DNA of 64,000 nucleotides from NCBI GenBank assembly GCA_022497145.1, contig MU385972.1, forward strand, positions 18,875-82,874. The letters run 5' to 3'. Positions within the stretch are counted from its first letter, which is position 1. The number at the start of each line of letters is the position of its first letter. The notes under the pieces are model-generated. The model saw only the letters and a program-made list of their open reading frames with translations. It did not search any database and was not told the DNA's origin. A program made the translations under genes and the position numbers. This DNA comes from Rostrohypoxylon terebratum (taxonomy: Eukaryota > Ascomycota > Sordariomycetes > Xylariales > Hypoxylaceae). Below are positions 1-12,339 of this stretch, one piece after another.

Positions 1-2894
1 GACGTTATCGCGACCCATATCACCTCCATGTATGCCGCAAAAGTTGCCGCTTATGCTCGCGTGGACAAGCGTGAAGAAATCCTCTTAGACATGGAGGCCA
101 CCGACCATGCCATCTACATCGACACGAGCATGCCGGGCAAGACTTCATTACACGGTCCCCGATTCGAAAATAGGCTCGAGGCGAAGTATCTCGATAACGC
201 CGACCCGACTAAGCGTTTCCGTGTTGAGACTTTCCGCTCCCCAGGCACTATATCAAATGATCCCTCGTCCAAAGCATCTCTGCGATGCTACTTCGTCTAC
301 CAATGTATGTTTGTGGACCCGAACCCGGAGCCGGACGAGACTCGTCTTGAGATCATTAGCGACCGAATGTTCTTGACCAAAGCTACCAAGAACACCAAGC
401 AGATCTACGATGACATTATCAAACTCGCCGTCGCTAGAACCGGTCCGGTGATTGAGGTATTTGACATCGAAGGCTCTGAAGAGAAGCGTCTCGTCGTAGC
501 TTTCCGTTCCCGTACTGCTCGTGGCATTTTCAGCGCCTTGAGCGACCTCTACCACTACTATGGTGTGACCAGCACTAGGAAGTACGTAGAACAGTTCTCA
601 AATGGCATCACGGTTATGAGCATCTACTTGAAGCCTGCCACCAACTTGGAAACAAAACCTATTCCATTCGATCAATCTATTCATCAAATTACCAAGGAGA
701 TTTCTCTTCTTTACTGCATACCCCAAAACAAGCTTCACTCCTTATTCGCATCCGGCGCTCTCAGTTTACAAGAGACCGTTTACGGCCACTGTGTCTGGGT
801 CTTCGTCCAGCACTTCCTCAACCGTCTCGGAACGGAATACGTGTCTATCAGGCAGGCTTTAGACTCCAAGAACCCGGCACACGTGGAAATCCTCTCAAAG
901 TTGAAGCGCCGTCTCCGCACAGAGACATTTACGCCAGATTACATTCTCGAGATTATCTCATCTTACCCAAATCTAGTGCGGCTTCTCTACGCAGCCTTCG
1001 CCCATGTCCACTTAAGCGTCGGCCCTGGGTTTGAGAAGAGCGTCATTGCGCCCACACCATCAGTCGAGGTATTATCAGATGTTCGACTAAAGGATGCGAT
1101 CACCCGGGAGGTCTCTAATGAGCACGAGGAAATGGTCATGACAGCCTTCCGTATCTTCAATAGCGCCGTCCTAAAAACCAACTACTTCACACCTACTAAA
1201 GTAGCCCTCAGCTTCCGCTTAGACCCGTCGTTTCTTCCAGAGGTCGAATACCCTAGACGTCTCTATGGAATGTTCCTCGTCATCAGCGCAGAGGCCCGCG
1301 GTTTCCATCTCCGCTTCAAGGACGTCGCCCGAGGCGGTATCCGAATTGTCAAGTCTCGTAGCAAGGAGGCTTACAGCATCAACGCCAGAAGCCTCTTTGA
1401 CGAGAACTATGCTCTCGCGAGCACACAACAGCGCAAAAACAAAGATATTCCCGAAGGAGGATCAAAGGGTGTCATTCTTCTCGACGCTAAGCAACAGGAT
1501 CGAGCGCGAGAAGCTTTCGAGAAGTACATTGACAGTATTTTGGACCTTCTCCTTCCGGCGGAGACGCCCGGCATCAAGAATCCGATAGTAGACCTCTACA
1601 AAAAAGAGGAGATTCTTTTCCTGGGTCCGGACGAGAACACCGCTGATCTTGTCGACTGGGCTACGGAACACGCTCGTGCTCGGGGTGCGCCGTGGTGGAA
1701 GTCATTCTTCACCGGCAAGTCGCCTAAGCTTGGCGGTATTCCCCATGATGCATATGGCATGACGACTCTGTCTGTTCGTGAATACGTCAAGGGTATTTAC
1801 CGCAAGTTGAACTTGGACCCATCCACCGTCAGGAAAATGCAAACCGGAGGTCCGGACGGTGATCTCGGAAGCAACGAAATTCTTCTGAGCAATGAGAAGT
1901 ACACCGCAATTGTAGATGGTTCTGGTGTTCTGGTCGACCCCAACGGACTAGACAAAGAAGAACTCATCCGACTAGCGAAGAAGCGTGTGATGATCTCTCA
2001 CTTCGACCTCTCCAAGTTATCCAAGGATGGGTATAGGGTTCTATGTGATGATAGCAACGTCACCTTACCTACTGGGGAAGTTGTTCCTAACGGCACGACT
2101 TTCCGTAACTTTTACCACCTCAGGGATAGCGGATTGACCGACTGCTTTGTTCCGTGTGGTGGCCGTCCTGAGTCGATTGATCTTTCCACCGTGTCTAAAT
2201 TGATTAAGGATGGCAAGAGTACCATTCCTTACATAGTCGAGGGGGCCAATCTATTCATCACCCAAGACGCCAAGCTGCGTCTCGAGAAGGCCGGAGCAAT
2301 CCTATTCAAAGATGCTTCAGCCAACAAGGGCGGCGTGACCTCTTCGTCTCTCGAAGTCCTTGCTTCTCTTAGTTTCGACGACGAAGGGTTCGTCGAGAAT
2401 ATGTGCCATAACTCCCAGGGAGAAGCACCCGAATTCTACAAGGCCTATGTCAAACAGGTGCAGGCCACAATCTGCGACAATGCTCGCCTAGAATTCGAGG
2501 CTATCTGGCGTGAACACGAAGAGACCGGCGTACCGCGCTCTGTGCTCTCGGACACGCTCTCTGTAGCCATCACAACACTGGACGAGGAACTACAAAAATC
2601 TGAGCTATGGGAGGACCCGAAGATCCGAAGGTCCGTCCTAGCGGACGCTCTTCCCAAGTTGCTCCTCGACAAGATTGGTCTTGACACCATTATCAGCCGC
2701 GTGCCGGACACGTATCTCCGCGCCATCTTCGGAAGCTATCTTGCTTCCCGCTTCGTGTATGAATTTGGTAGCAGCCCCAGCCAATTTGCCTTCTTTGACT
2801 TGTAAGTTGCCAAAACGATATAACCTGCCATTAGAATTGACAAGAAGCTAACTTCATTCGCAGCATGTCTAAGAGAATGGCTAAGATTCAATGA
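1..2894 (+). CDS. GDH2: NAD-specific glutamate dehydrogenase (GDH2 type), 5' end outside window
   Basis: This is the large NAD-dependent glutamate dehydrogenase, which deaminates glutamate to 2-oxoglutarate and ammonium. The frame is open from base 1, so the gene begins upstream; about 960 residues of a family usually near 1050 are present. Motifs seen include the glycine-rich RGGIRIV stretch near 1330-1350, DIPEGGSKG near 1445-1470 with the conserved lysine, and a nucleotide-binding TGGPDGDLGSNEI near 1844-1880. The unspliced frame stops at 2805, but a clean intron at 2802-2863 (gtaagt, gctaac, cag) joins to a short last exon encoding FMSKRMAKIQ, which I take as the true C-terminus, ending at 2894. 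The first in-window ATG at 28 is internal. Family identity is very secure; the upstream exon structure cannot be seen. Confidence 0.95.
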
Positions 2895-3678
2895 TTGATG
2901 AACTTTCTTGCATAATATTTTAAGGGGAGCAAAAAAGGATTCTAAAAATGAGTTTTGCATAGTTTCATGGGCGATAGTATTAATTCTTTTTTCCAAAAAA
3001 AAAATGGCATCGAGTATCACGACTCGCTAACCTGTTGACGGTTGAAAAGCATAGTAAGCCGGGAGAGACGGTTTGATGATGACTTACGAATTATTTTTAA
3101 TTCTATCGGTCAACGGCTGGGAAATTACATACCAATAGAAAGGTCTGGCCTGGCGATGCTTATGACCAGAAAAGTTCCTTTACTTCATCAAACTTCACAT
3201 ATTCCTTCTATGACTAATTTGCTAGTGAATCGCGGCGATGTTACAGGTACACTAATAATGACCTATCATAGATGGTAGATCAGGACCGCCTTCGCGCCTT
3301 ATAATTACGTATAATCCTACCTCCCCCTCTACGACGCGATTCGTCTAATTTTAGGTATCCTTCCTCATCCGGAATCTACCACTTTGGTAAACCCCAGTCT
3401 TGAGCTGCGGCACAGCGTCAGATTGAAAGAAGATTGGACCATCATGATCGACGTCGGCTCTTTGCCGAGCCAGATTTCCGAAGGCTAGCATGGGTCTAGC
3501 TGTTGGAGTATATTCAGCCACCTCCTCATAAATTCTAGCCGCTCGTCTAGATTACTCTCTCCCATTGTGATATATATAGGCATATGTATAAACAGCACAC
3601 GAAGACTTCAACAGTCGTTTTCGCACGGCTCTATAGGAAGTGGCGATTTAGGCTCCCTTTTCTTACCCAACTTACAAA
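2895..3678. other. Gene-free stretch between GDH2 and the rhamnosidase gene
   Basis: No convincing coding sequence. It holds the GDH2 3' flank, an A-run near 2995-3003, and the promoter side of the next gene. Confidence 0.6.
3569..3580 (+). promoter_or_regulatory. TATA-like element upstream of the rhamnosidase gene
   Basis: The sequence gatatatatagg lies about 100 bases before the ATG at 3679, a plausible core-promoter position in filamentous fungi. Position only; no experimental support. Confidence 0.35.
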
Positions 3679-5861
3679 ATGGGGAACCTCAAGTCACTCT
3701 CTTTATACGGACTCGTACTATTCCAATCCGCGCTAGCTCAGTGCTGCAAGACAAAAAAGGCAGATACGAGCTGGCACCAATATGTTCGCGCTCCGACGAG
3801 TAACATCGTCAAGCCAAAGTCTATCCACAGCAACTACACAGCAGGCAAAGTAACGAATCCCGAAGGCCTGCTATCCGGGAACAGCACAACTCTGACCCGC
3901 GGGAAAAATGATGCCGCTGTACCCACTATCGTCATCGATTTTGGTCAGGACGTAGTGGGTTTGCTAGAAATCGACTTCGCGAGCTCGACAAACGCATCGA
4001 CTGGATTTCCCGGGCTCAAACTGGCCTTCTCGGAAACTTTGGAATTCCTCGGGAACACGAGCGATTTCACGCGCTCTAATAGTGCGGGAACTGTAGGTTT
4101 TGCTCCAGAATCGTCGCTGTGAGATAGGAAACTAATTTCGTAGAATCCCCCGAAACTTACCTCCGGAACCGATCAGGCGAGAAAAACAGAACCTCTTGAA
4201 TGAATGAATGTGTTCTAACCGGTACCCTAGATCGCTGTGAAGAACAAGCCGTATACATGGGTCAACCAATGGGGTTGCGAACATGGAAGTCAGGTCTGCG
4301 CTGACGGTCTCCACGGGTTCCGATACGTGAAGATAGAGCTAGATGCACTCTCCGGAGACGCGCCTTACACATCTTCATATGGCGAGGTCGTCATCAAATC
4401 TGTTAAGCTGCATTGGTCCGCGTATTTGGGTACTCCTGATACCTACTCGGGCTGGTTCGAATGCTCGGATAAAGACCTGACGCAGTGGTGGTACGATGGC
4501 TCGTATACCACTGAATTGGGTACGGATGTCTTCAGGAATAACGACACGGATCCCCGCGGAGCCGCGAGTGCGTCGCTTGCTGGCAAGTGGGTTCTTCATG
4601 ACGGAGCGAAGAGAGACAGAGATCCGTATATGGGAGATCTGGCGGTCGCCGCGTTGACAGCTTATGTCACGCACGATTTCCCCGAAGCAGCCCGAAACGT
4701 CATGGAAGATTTGGCTCGGCATCAGAGAGACGACGGATGGATTCCTCCAGCAAGCATGTTCGTTGACTCCCATTCCCATTTCTGTTAACAACACCTATTA
4801 GTAGAGAGACGTTGATCTAACCTACCTACAGAAGCAACTACGCCCTGAAGCTTTTCGATTACCCCTTGTACTGGATTACCTGCGGCTGGGACCACGTCAT
4901 GTACACAGGCAACATGTCGTACATCCAAACGTACTACCCAGTCCTCGAAAAAGTCCTCGACAAATACTACGTCGCGCACACGGACAACACGACCTCGCTC
5001 CTAGTCCGACAAGACGGCTACGGCGACTTTGCCTTCATCCCCCGCGACGGCTCGGCCACATACTACAGCGCCTTATATGTGCTCGCGTTGAACCGCGCCG
5101 CGGAACTCGCCACGCTCCTCTCCAAGCCCGCCGACGCCTCCCGATGGCGCGAACGAGCCGCCAAGACCTCCGCCGGCGTGCTCGAGCACCTATGGGATGC
5201 ATCGGCCGGCGCCTTCTACGACCGCAAGTGCAGCGGCAAGGGCTGCTCCGCGCACGCGCAAGACGGGAACAGCCTCGCCATCCTCGCGGGCATCACCTCC
5301 AACTCCAGCTCCTCGACCAAGTACGCCGAAAAGGCGCTCGCGTACCTGTCGAAGGCGACCGCGAAGCCGTACGGTCACGCGTTTTATGATGCCGGCGGCA
5401 ACGAGCTGGGCACCGGGTTCAGCGACCGCGTGTACCCGTTCATATCGTACTTCGAGACGGCGGCGCGGTTCGAGAGCGGGCAGGCGGACTCCGCCGTGGC
5501 GCAGATCAAGGCGACGTACGGGCACATGGCCGTCGGCGACCCCGGCATCACGATGTGGGAAGGTGTCGGCGCGAACGGGAGCAAGTACGAGGGCGGCTTT
5601 ACGTCCGCGGCGCACGGGTGGTCGACGGGCGTCACGCCGCTGCTCACGACGTACGTACTAGGTGTCAAGCCCCTGAAGCCCGGCTTCAAGGAGTGGGTTG
5701 TGCAGCCGCGCCCCAGCAAGGACTTGACGTGGGCCAAGGGCGTCGTGCCCACGCCTTACGGCCCGCTCAGCGTCAGCTGGCAGAGGAATCAGACGGATGG
5801 GAAGTTGGTGGTTAGTGTTACGGCGCCACCGGGAACGAACGGGACGGTTATTAAACCGTGA
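3679..5861 (+). CDS. Secreted alpha-L-rhamnosidase, glycoside hydrolase family 78
   Basis: Releases terminal alpha-L-rhamnose from plant glycosides and pectin-type chains outside the cell. Model: join(3679..4092, 4231..4757, 4832..5861), 656 residues. The N-terminus is a signal peptide with likely cleavage after SALA. Family hallmarks are WVNQWGCEHGSQVCADGLHG at the start of exon 2 and the six-hairpin catalytic core with DTDPRGAASASLAG and LHDGAKRDRDPYMGDLAVA, the acidic region that carries the catalytic acid in GH78. Intron 2 is set by homology: skipping 4758-4831 gives PPASISNYALKLFDYPLYW, where the unspliced frame stops. Intron 1 (138 bases, ctaac branch) is less certain because the residues around it are less conserved. 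Codons in exon 3 are strongly GC-ending. It is convergent with the next gene. Alternative: another GH78-like deglycosidase; substrate is inferred. Confidence 0.85.
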
Positions 5862-6275
5862 GGGGGTGCATGACCAATAGGAGTATTTGTTCGGAGTTTG
5901 AGAGTCGCACAGAGCATTTCGCTTATTTATTACTAAAGCAGGAGGTTGGGAGGGCGAAGGCCTAACAATCAAAAGCAATTTTGACGAGAAGTGAAGTTTA
6001 CGAAGTAGATACCAAATACCTGTTTGATGATAAATTCTTGATTATTTGAAGTTTCAACTAGCTTCATCGAGACGATCATGACTCGTGTTGTTTGAAGCGT
6101 GAGCTGTTTGCCAATTTCTAGATACTACTTGGAACTCGACAGAGAACCCCGGAATTTCCGGACTTTTCTCAGGACATCGAGGGCAGGAAAAGAAAGGAAT
6201 CAGCCAAAAAGCTAGGATCGGCAGAGATCCAAGAAGCAAAAGTATCCCGATGTAGTGCGTCATCACATGAAGAAG
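5862..6275. other. Convergent 3'-3' spacer
   Basis: Separates the rhamnosidase stop from the stop of the membrane protein on the other strand. Nothing recognisable inside. Confidence 0.6.
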
Positions 6276-7604
6276 TCAAGCGAGATTCGTTCCCTGCTTT
6301 TGCTTTCGTGCCTGAAGTCTTATCCCCACCTCCGACTCGAAATTATCGTCCTCGAACGGGGCCTTAGCTAGGGCCATAGCACGGCGTCTCCTATTTTTGT
6401 TCTTCTGACGCCATAACATCCCGAACCATACGAGCGAGAGGAAGACGGTGGCGATTGCGGCGCCTAGTAGACTAGCCATCATACACCTATCCGACAGGAT
6501 ACTGTTTTGGAAGAATGATCCCTCTGTTTCTGTTTCCATCTCCATTCTCCCCATTATCTGCTGTGTCACTGTCACTGTCACAGTATCCGTTTGCGTGATC
6601 GTGGCCACACACCCGATATCCGAGCCACTGACCGTGGGTAAGTCTTCGCGGATCTTGATTATCATATCATCACTGCTGCTACTAGAAGTCGAAGTCGAAG
6701 TCGAACTAGAGGTCGAGCTAGAAGTAGAGCTGGAACTCGAACTCGAACTCGAACTACTCGTCGACGTAGAGCTCTCCTCCGTAGTCGTAGCCATGACCAG
6801 CGGAAACACCTTATGAAAGACCGTCGCCGCGCCATCCACATCCCTATCCAGCGAAACGTCCGCCATCCACGTGTACGCCTCCCAGAGCGAGCTCGTAGAC
6901 CCGACCGGCGTGAACGAGTCGTACGGCGGGTCCCAGCTCATCCAGACCTGCGTCGTATCGGTCCCGGTAACGACGCTCTTGCAAAGCCTCTGCGGAGCCT
7001 GCAAATCTCCGTCGCCAGTCTGCGTGGCACATGTCCACTCCCCGGGCGGACAGCACCAGATCTGCGGGTAACAGCTCATCTCACCGTCCCTCTCCCCCCT
7101 CTCCATCCCCGTCCCATCCACACCCGCACTCCTCAACCCCCCGGCCGTGATCGTAGTCGAGCACGCCGTGGTCCAGCCCTGCATACAAAAGCTCCCCGGA
7201 AACGCAGCCGTGCTGGCGTCGCCCTCGTTACTAGACCGGCTCGCGCCGTTCATCTCGCCCCACTCGTTGTCGAAGAGCGCGAAGTAGTTTTGCGGGAAGC
7301 AGTCGGCGCGGTACCCGATGACCTGGCCGTTGCCGGGGTCGCGGTGCACGGCGACGCAGCGCTGGCCCGCCAGCACGTGCGACGCGTGCGTCGCCGTCGC
7401 CGCCTCGTACTGCGCGTGCGACACGCTGCGGCAGAACACCGACAGCGAGCACGAGTCAGGCATATTCGACCCCGTCCCCACCCCCGCCACCGTGTCCGTC
7501 GCCGACCGCGGGGGCGCGTACGGCGTCGTCTGTTCCCCGAGAACCCATGTCGTCGCTGTGAAATACCCGTTGTCGCCGCGCGTCGTTCGCGTTACGGCTG
7601 TCAT
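6276..7604 (-). CDS. Cys-rich, Ser/Thr-stalked single-pass membrane protein, function unknown
   Basis: Uninterrupted frame of 442 residues from an ATG in good context (cccaccATG). The first 230 residues are rich in cysteine, tryptophan and glycine, including CCPPGEWTCATQ, and resemble a common but unnamed family of fungal surface proteins. A serine-rich stalk follows (roughly residues 275-315, encoded by a degenerate tagaagtcgaag-type tandem). Then come a threonine-rich stretch, one hydrophobic span near residues 382-403, a basic stop-transfer segment (KNKNRRRR) and a short cytoplasmic tail. This suggests an extracellular N-terminus and a cytoplasmic C-terminus, but no cleavable signal peptide is visible. 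It may therefore insert by its C-terminal span, or lack a first exon. A wall-sensor role is possible but is only inference. Confidence 0.7.
   Translation of the reverse strand: MTAVTRTTRGDNGYFTATTWVLGEQTTPYAPPRSATDTVAGVGTGSNMPDSCSLSVFCRSVSHAQYEAATATHASHVLAGQRCVAVHRDPGNGQVIGYRADCFPQNYFALFDNEWGEMNGASRSSNEGDASTAAFPGSFCMQGWTTACSTTITAGGLRSAGVDGTGMERGERDGEMSCYPQIWCCPPGEWTCATQTGDGDLQAPQRLCKSVVTGTDTTQVWMSWDPPYDSFTPVGSTSSLWEAYTWMADVSLDRDVDGAATVFHKVFPLVMATTTEESSTSTSSSSSSSSSSSTSSSTSSSTSTSTSSSSSDDMIIKIREDLPTVSGSDIGCVATITQTDTVTVTVTQQIMGRMEMETETEGSFFQNSILSDRCMMASLLGAAIATVFLSLVWFGMLWRQKNKNRRRRAMALAKAPFEDDNFESEVGIRLQARKQKQGTNLA
6660..6780 (-). repeat. Degenerate hexamer tandem encoding a Ser/Thr stalk
   Basis: Short units related to gaagtc / gaactc repeat through this stretch and encode an almost unbroken Ser/Thr run in the membrane protein. 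Such coding repeats commonly vary in length between strains. Confidence 0.7.
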
Positions 7605-8537
7605 GGTGGGCGAGCTGGGGGCTGGTATTGATCTACTCGTATTTTCTCCTTTTTGTATGAATGGTAGTCAGGTAGGAAGGTAGGCAATTAACCCCCTATG
7701 TCAGAATATTTCGTCAAACCCGATTTCGTAAGAGACTCGTCGAAGCAGATCGAGGAATCGGCTTTGCTTATAAACATCAACGCAAACAGCCGCTTCATCC
7801 GTGCCTACCTTCCTACCCTCGCACACCAGAGCAAACACGGGAGCGAGCACAGATTACGCTACCAAGCGAACCCGGTGAAACGGACTGAAGTCGAGATCCA
7901 GCAGCGTGTGTTCCTCGCACTCGTGAGTTTCTAGATGTCCGTGGAACGCCGGCACATTGAATCTTAGGGAAAACCGTGTTTCTCAACGTGTAAGTGTCAG
8001 CGAAAACACGCCGGTTGACGTCGCTCGAGGGCACCGATAGAGTAACTCAGAGCATGGCTTTCGAATGTGGTATGCCACTGTGGCAGTGTAGAGTCATTGT
8101 TGCCACTCACTTGACTTGAGATGGCCTGGCTTGTCTTACTTCGCTATAGCGTCCCCCTCTGCTTTTTGCTAGTACACCCAGTTAAGACTACTCAGCGCAA
8201 TACAGAAAATTTAGTTTCATGATCGATACCGGAGCTTACGCGGCGATTTAAAGATCGTAAGCCTCTCGTACCTATATGTGAAAGGTCAATTCTCTAGTGT
8301 CTAATGTGGAATTGGGAATGCATTGGTCAGTGGGTATGTGCGCAAACCGATTGTATCATACATGAGTCCATGTTAGTCGTGAATATTATACATCTTTGTA
8401 CATTTAGAGTATCTAGAGTAGAGCAGTTGAGGTCGATACCTGGCATGTCATATCGCCTGGATCGCGGGTTACCGCCTGTCAGATACCTTGCCGTTTTTTA
8501 CCGTTTCATGCATGGAGAGAATGATTTCCCTGCCGCC
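7605..8537. other. Gene-free stretch
   Basis: Lies upstream of the membrane-protein gene and downstream of the MPP-alpha stop. Small frames here on both strands are short and resemble nothing known. Confidence 0.5.
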
Positions 8538-10391
8538 TTATCGCCTACCCAAACCCCATTTGAAGATCTTGTCCTGGATCTCTTCCCAAGATGCCTGTTT
8601 GGTAGACCTGAAAGGATCCTGTACTTCTTGTAGTACCACGGTTGGAGAACCGCTTCCCTTACCAGCGTTCTGTACCAGTCCTCCCACGACTTGCTTCGCC
8701 ACCCGACGTAAGTCATATACTGTCAGCTTCTCTATCTTTCGGCACATCTCCTGCACGGGTACCTTACGCCCGTGGGCTTGTACCTGTCTGCCTAGATCCT
8801 CTAGCTCGACCATTCGGCTCTCGAGGTTCATGAGCAGGCTAGAGCGTAGCTGTTTCTTGGCTCGGTCGACTTCCGGTTGCTTTAGGCCCGCGAATCCGGT
8901 GTCGATCGTAAGCGCCTTTAACTCCTGACACATGACATTGAGCATGTCTTGCGTCCGATCAGGCTGGCACTGAGCGGCGATACCGAATAGCCCGGAATCG
9001 GTGTAAGAGTGGTTAAATGACTGGCAAGACTCTACCCAATGGTACTGATTAAGGACGTTGGTGTACAGCCTTGAATACATACCCTTTCCGGGACCACCGG
9101 CTGAGAAAGATCCTCCGCCACCTAGGAGAGTGTTGAGAGTGGCAAGGGCGTAAATGTCATCGGATCCAATTGGCAATCCTTCAAAGGCGATGTGAATGTA
9201 AGTAAGTGCGGGCTGGTTAGGGTTAAGAGAAGGAGGCTGTGGCGGAAGTGCAACAAAACCACCGGTGTAATGTGAAGGCATATTGATTTGCTCCAATGTC
9301 GGGGCGAGTTCCATATTAGAGACAGAAGCATTTCGGCTGGCGGAAGTAGAGAGGTTCTTAAAAAGAGGCAGTCTTGATAGTATGCCGGATGATTGAGAAG
9401 AGGAAGATGAGGTAGATGATAGTGAAGAGGCCGAAACGTCGGAACTTTCTGATAGCGAGTTTACCGAAGTTTCTGATCCCGTCCGCGACAAGATTGGTTG
9501 ATCGGGTCCTTTCATACCTCCGAAGAAGGTACTCGCTAGTTGTACGGCTTCGGAGTGAGGGACGCCTGCAAAAGCAACTACCGTTCTCTCGGGGCGGTAG
9601 AAAGTGTCTCTATAGGTGCGCAAGACGGAACTGTTGATCTCTGGTATGCGTTCTCTCGGAATTAATAAAGGGTTACCGAGAGTATTACCCTTGTAGGCGG
9701 CCATGTGCACCAATTCTGGGATGATTAACTCTGGTCTCTTCCATATCTCGCCAATCTCATACTGTGCTGTTACGAGTTCGGCTTCGATTTCTTGGGGCGC
9801 AAGTCGAGGGTTTTGTATGGTGTCGGCAAGGAGCTCGATTGCGGTGGGAATGGTAGAGTTGAATGTGGCAGCCTGGTACATGATGGACTCTCGGGAAGAG
9901 ACACATTGTACGTTGCCTCCGAGAGATTCTACCATCTTTTGTATTTCTTCCGCGCTTCTGCTCTCCGTCGATTGAAAAGCCATTCGATCGACTATGTGAC
10001 TCACTCCAGTCAAGTAATTGTTCTCGTATCTCGATCCGCCTTCGATGTAAACGCCGACGCCGGCGAAAGATCCGGGAAGGGCCTCGGATGCCACGCGAAC
10101 CCCATTTGGTAATTGGGATATTTGGTCAAGGGCTGTAGGTTCCTATTATAAGTTGAGAAGTAAGTTCGCATGTTTAGGTCGAGTTGAAGAACAAGAACAA
10201 GAACAAAAGTATAACATGAAAATGACATGAAATGACGTGGTAAAACGTGATGGATGACATACCTTTCCGCCCGGCACATTCACCACGCTGGCCAACGACC
10301 GGGTCTGCAATGGTCTGAACGACCTGGCACTCGCTCGCGCAGAAGAGGCGATGCCTCCCGTTAAGTATCTTGACATGCGCGCGCGATACAT
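8538..10391 (-). CDS. MAS2: Mitochondrial processing peptidase alpha subunit
   Basis: Alpha subunit of the matrix peptidase that removes presequences from imported mitochondrial proteins; it recognises the substrate while the beta subunit cuts. Model: complement(join(8538..10142, 10263..10391)), 577 residues, normal for the family. The intron (gtatgt at 10262, acceptor at 10143) restores GGK|EPTALDQISQLPNG. The N-terminus, MYRARMSRYLTGG onward, is Arg/Ser-rich without acids and fits a matrix presequence. An in-frame ATG at 10439 would add 16 acidic or polar residues and is less likely. The glycine-rich loop LLGGGGSFSAGGPGKGMYSR is typical of the alpha subunit, and no HXXEH zinc site is seen, as expected. 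A serine-rich insert (SASSLSSTSSSSSQSS) sits mid-protein, encoded near 9370-9460. It shares a 466-base divergent promoter region with the methyltransferase gene. Confidence 0.95.
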
Positions 10392-10857
10392 GTCGACGGC
10401 ATCGGAGTTTGTGGAATTATGAAGGTTGGGAAATTCCAAATTAACTGAGTGACGACAGAAAAGTTTCCAGAATTATGCTTATCGCTTTATCTATCGTATC
10501 TAACGTGTGATAAAATGTGGGGAACCGTTGGCGGGCTGGCGGGCACAGTAGATTTTAGTCATCTTGGCAACCGTATTTTATTGTTGAACGGATACCGCCT
10601 GCCGAATTGATTCATGTGAATTTCTTCCATAGCATTGCCCCTCCATTTTTATCTCCAGCTACTATCATCCATTATAGCACCACTACATATAATAAGGTGC
10701 ACATACACTGAATGGAACATAATTAAGTATTGTTACCATCATTCAATATGGTCCTCTCAACTTCCTGTAGTTGACGGATTTCTGTTAGCATATAACTTCA
10801 AATAATTACTACTCTACATATGTCATTATCCTTCATAATCTAACCAAGTCTTCCACA
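10392..10857. other. Divergent promoter region, MPP-alpha / EFM4
   Basis: AT-rich spacer between two genes transcribed away from each other, so it should contain both promoters. No specific site could be assigned. Confidence 0.6.
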
Positions 10858-11775
10858 ATGTCCAAACCCACGCATCTCGAGCCCTCCGAGCTGGGCACGA
10901 AGGAATAGTACGCACCCCTCCACCCCTCCATACCTCTAACACAGCTCCAGTGCTACCCCATCTCTGTCTCCGATCCTCTAGCTGACACCCCCCCAAGCTG
11001 GGACAACCTCTACACGACCGAACTAACCAACCACGCCCACAACCCCTCCGACAAAGGCACCGTCTGGTTCGACGACTCCGACGCCGAGACCAAGCTAATC
11101 GACTTCCTCAGCGACCCAGACACCTCGCAAACCCTCTCCCTCTCCCCCTCCACAACCAGCTTCCTCGACCTCGGCACCGGCAACGGCTCCCTTCTCTTCG
11201 GCCTACGCGACGCCGGCTGGACCGGCCGCATGCTCGGCGTCGACTACTCGCAGCAGAGCATCCAATTCGCGCGACGTCTCTCCCAAGCCCGCACCTCTCC
11301 CGACTCCACCTCGGACCCGGACTCCCCCCGCGACGAGGGAGAAGACGAAGAAGAAGAGCTCGTTTCCTTCCTCGAACACGACATCCTGCACACCCCACCT
11401 ACGGCGCTCCTCGCGGGCCCGCAAGCGCAAGGCTGGGACGTCGTCCTGGACAAGGGAACCTTCGACGCCATATCGCTCTCCTCCGAGACGGACCCCGCGA
11501 CGGGGCGGCGCGTCGCGGAGTCCTACCGCGCGAGGATAACCCCCCTGGTGCGCGAGGGCGGTCTATTCCTCGTCACCAGCTGCAATTGGACCGAGGCCGA
11601 GCTGCGCGACTGGTTCGAGGGATCCGCCAAGGAAGGAGAGGAGGACGAGGAGACGCGGAGGTGGCGGTTCGAGCAGGTTGGCCGCGTCGAGTATCCTAGC
11701 TTTAGCTTTGGTGGTGTGAAAGGGCAGACTATCAGTAGTCTATGCTTCAAAAAGGTGAGGAATAACGAAAGTTAG
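10858..11775 (+). CDS. EFM4: EFM4-type protein-lysine N-methyltransferase (eEF1A modifying)
   Basis: Class I SAM-dependent methyltransferase expected to methylate a lysine of translation elongation factor eEF1A in the cytosol. Model: join(10858..10907, 10998..11775), 275 residues (yeast Efm4 is about 257). The 90-base intron interrupts a Tyr codon and gives TKEYWDNLYTTEL. The SAM motif LDLGTGNGSLLFGLRDAGW, the VWFDDSDAETK segment and VLDKGTFDAISLS are diagnostic of this group. An acidic insertion (DEGEDEEEEL) lies in the loop after LGVDYSQQSIQFAR, and a second acidic patch (EGEEDEE) lies near the C-terminus; these look like expanded surface loops. GC content is high. The substrate is inferred from family membership. 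Confidence 0.9.
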
Positions 11776-12339
11776 TATAGGTACCTAGCATGTTGCCTAC
11801 CAGTTCCTACAAGTTTGGACAGGAATGGTGAGTGGGAAAATAGGAAAAAAAAAGATACCCCCAAAAATTGAAAACGTAAATAAATCGCAGATTCAACGAG
11901 ACACAATCACTCTGAGACTTCTTCCGTTTTGACTGAGATCTATTAAACTCATCAATGAATTTTTTTCGTTCTTTTTATCTTACACGCACCAGGCAATTTT
12001 GCCAAGATGATGATTAGCCCCTCTTAACCGGGCTTCCTGGTGGCTCTCAATGACCTTCTACAGGAGCTTGTGCATATTTCAAGTCCCATTTGCGGGCTCA
12101 GTGCCGAGCGGAACACAAACCTCCAAAAATGCATATGACCTTGTGCGTGCCTCCCACCTTGATGCGACTTGCGATCTACGAACCCTCAAAAAATAATAAT
12201 GGGCTCTCAACGATCTCTTTGTACGAACTAGTGTGCTTGTGCTAGACAAATTCGGGATGGCCATCTCGCGAGAGGGTGTTACTAGGACACTCTAGGACGC
12301 GGCCGCACCTGGGGAAAAGTTCTCTTTTCTGTCTCTCAT
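11776..12339. other. Convergent spacer EFM4 / PP2A-A
   Basis: No coding signal; contains A- and T-runs near 11846 and 11960 that fit 3' UTRs. Confidence 0.55.
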
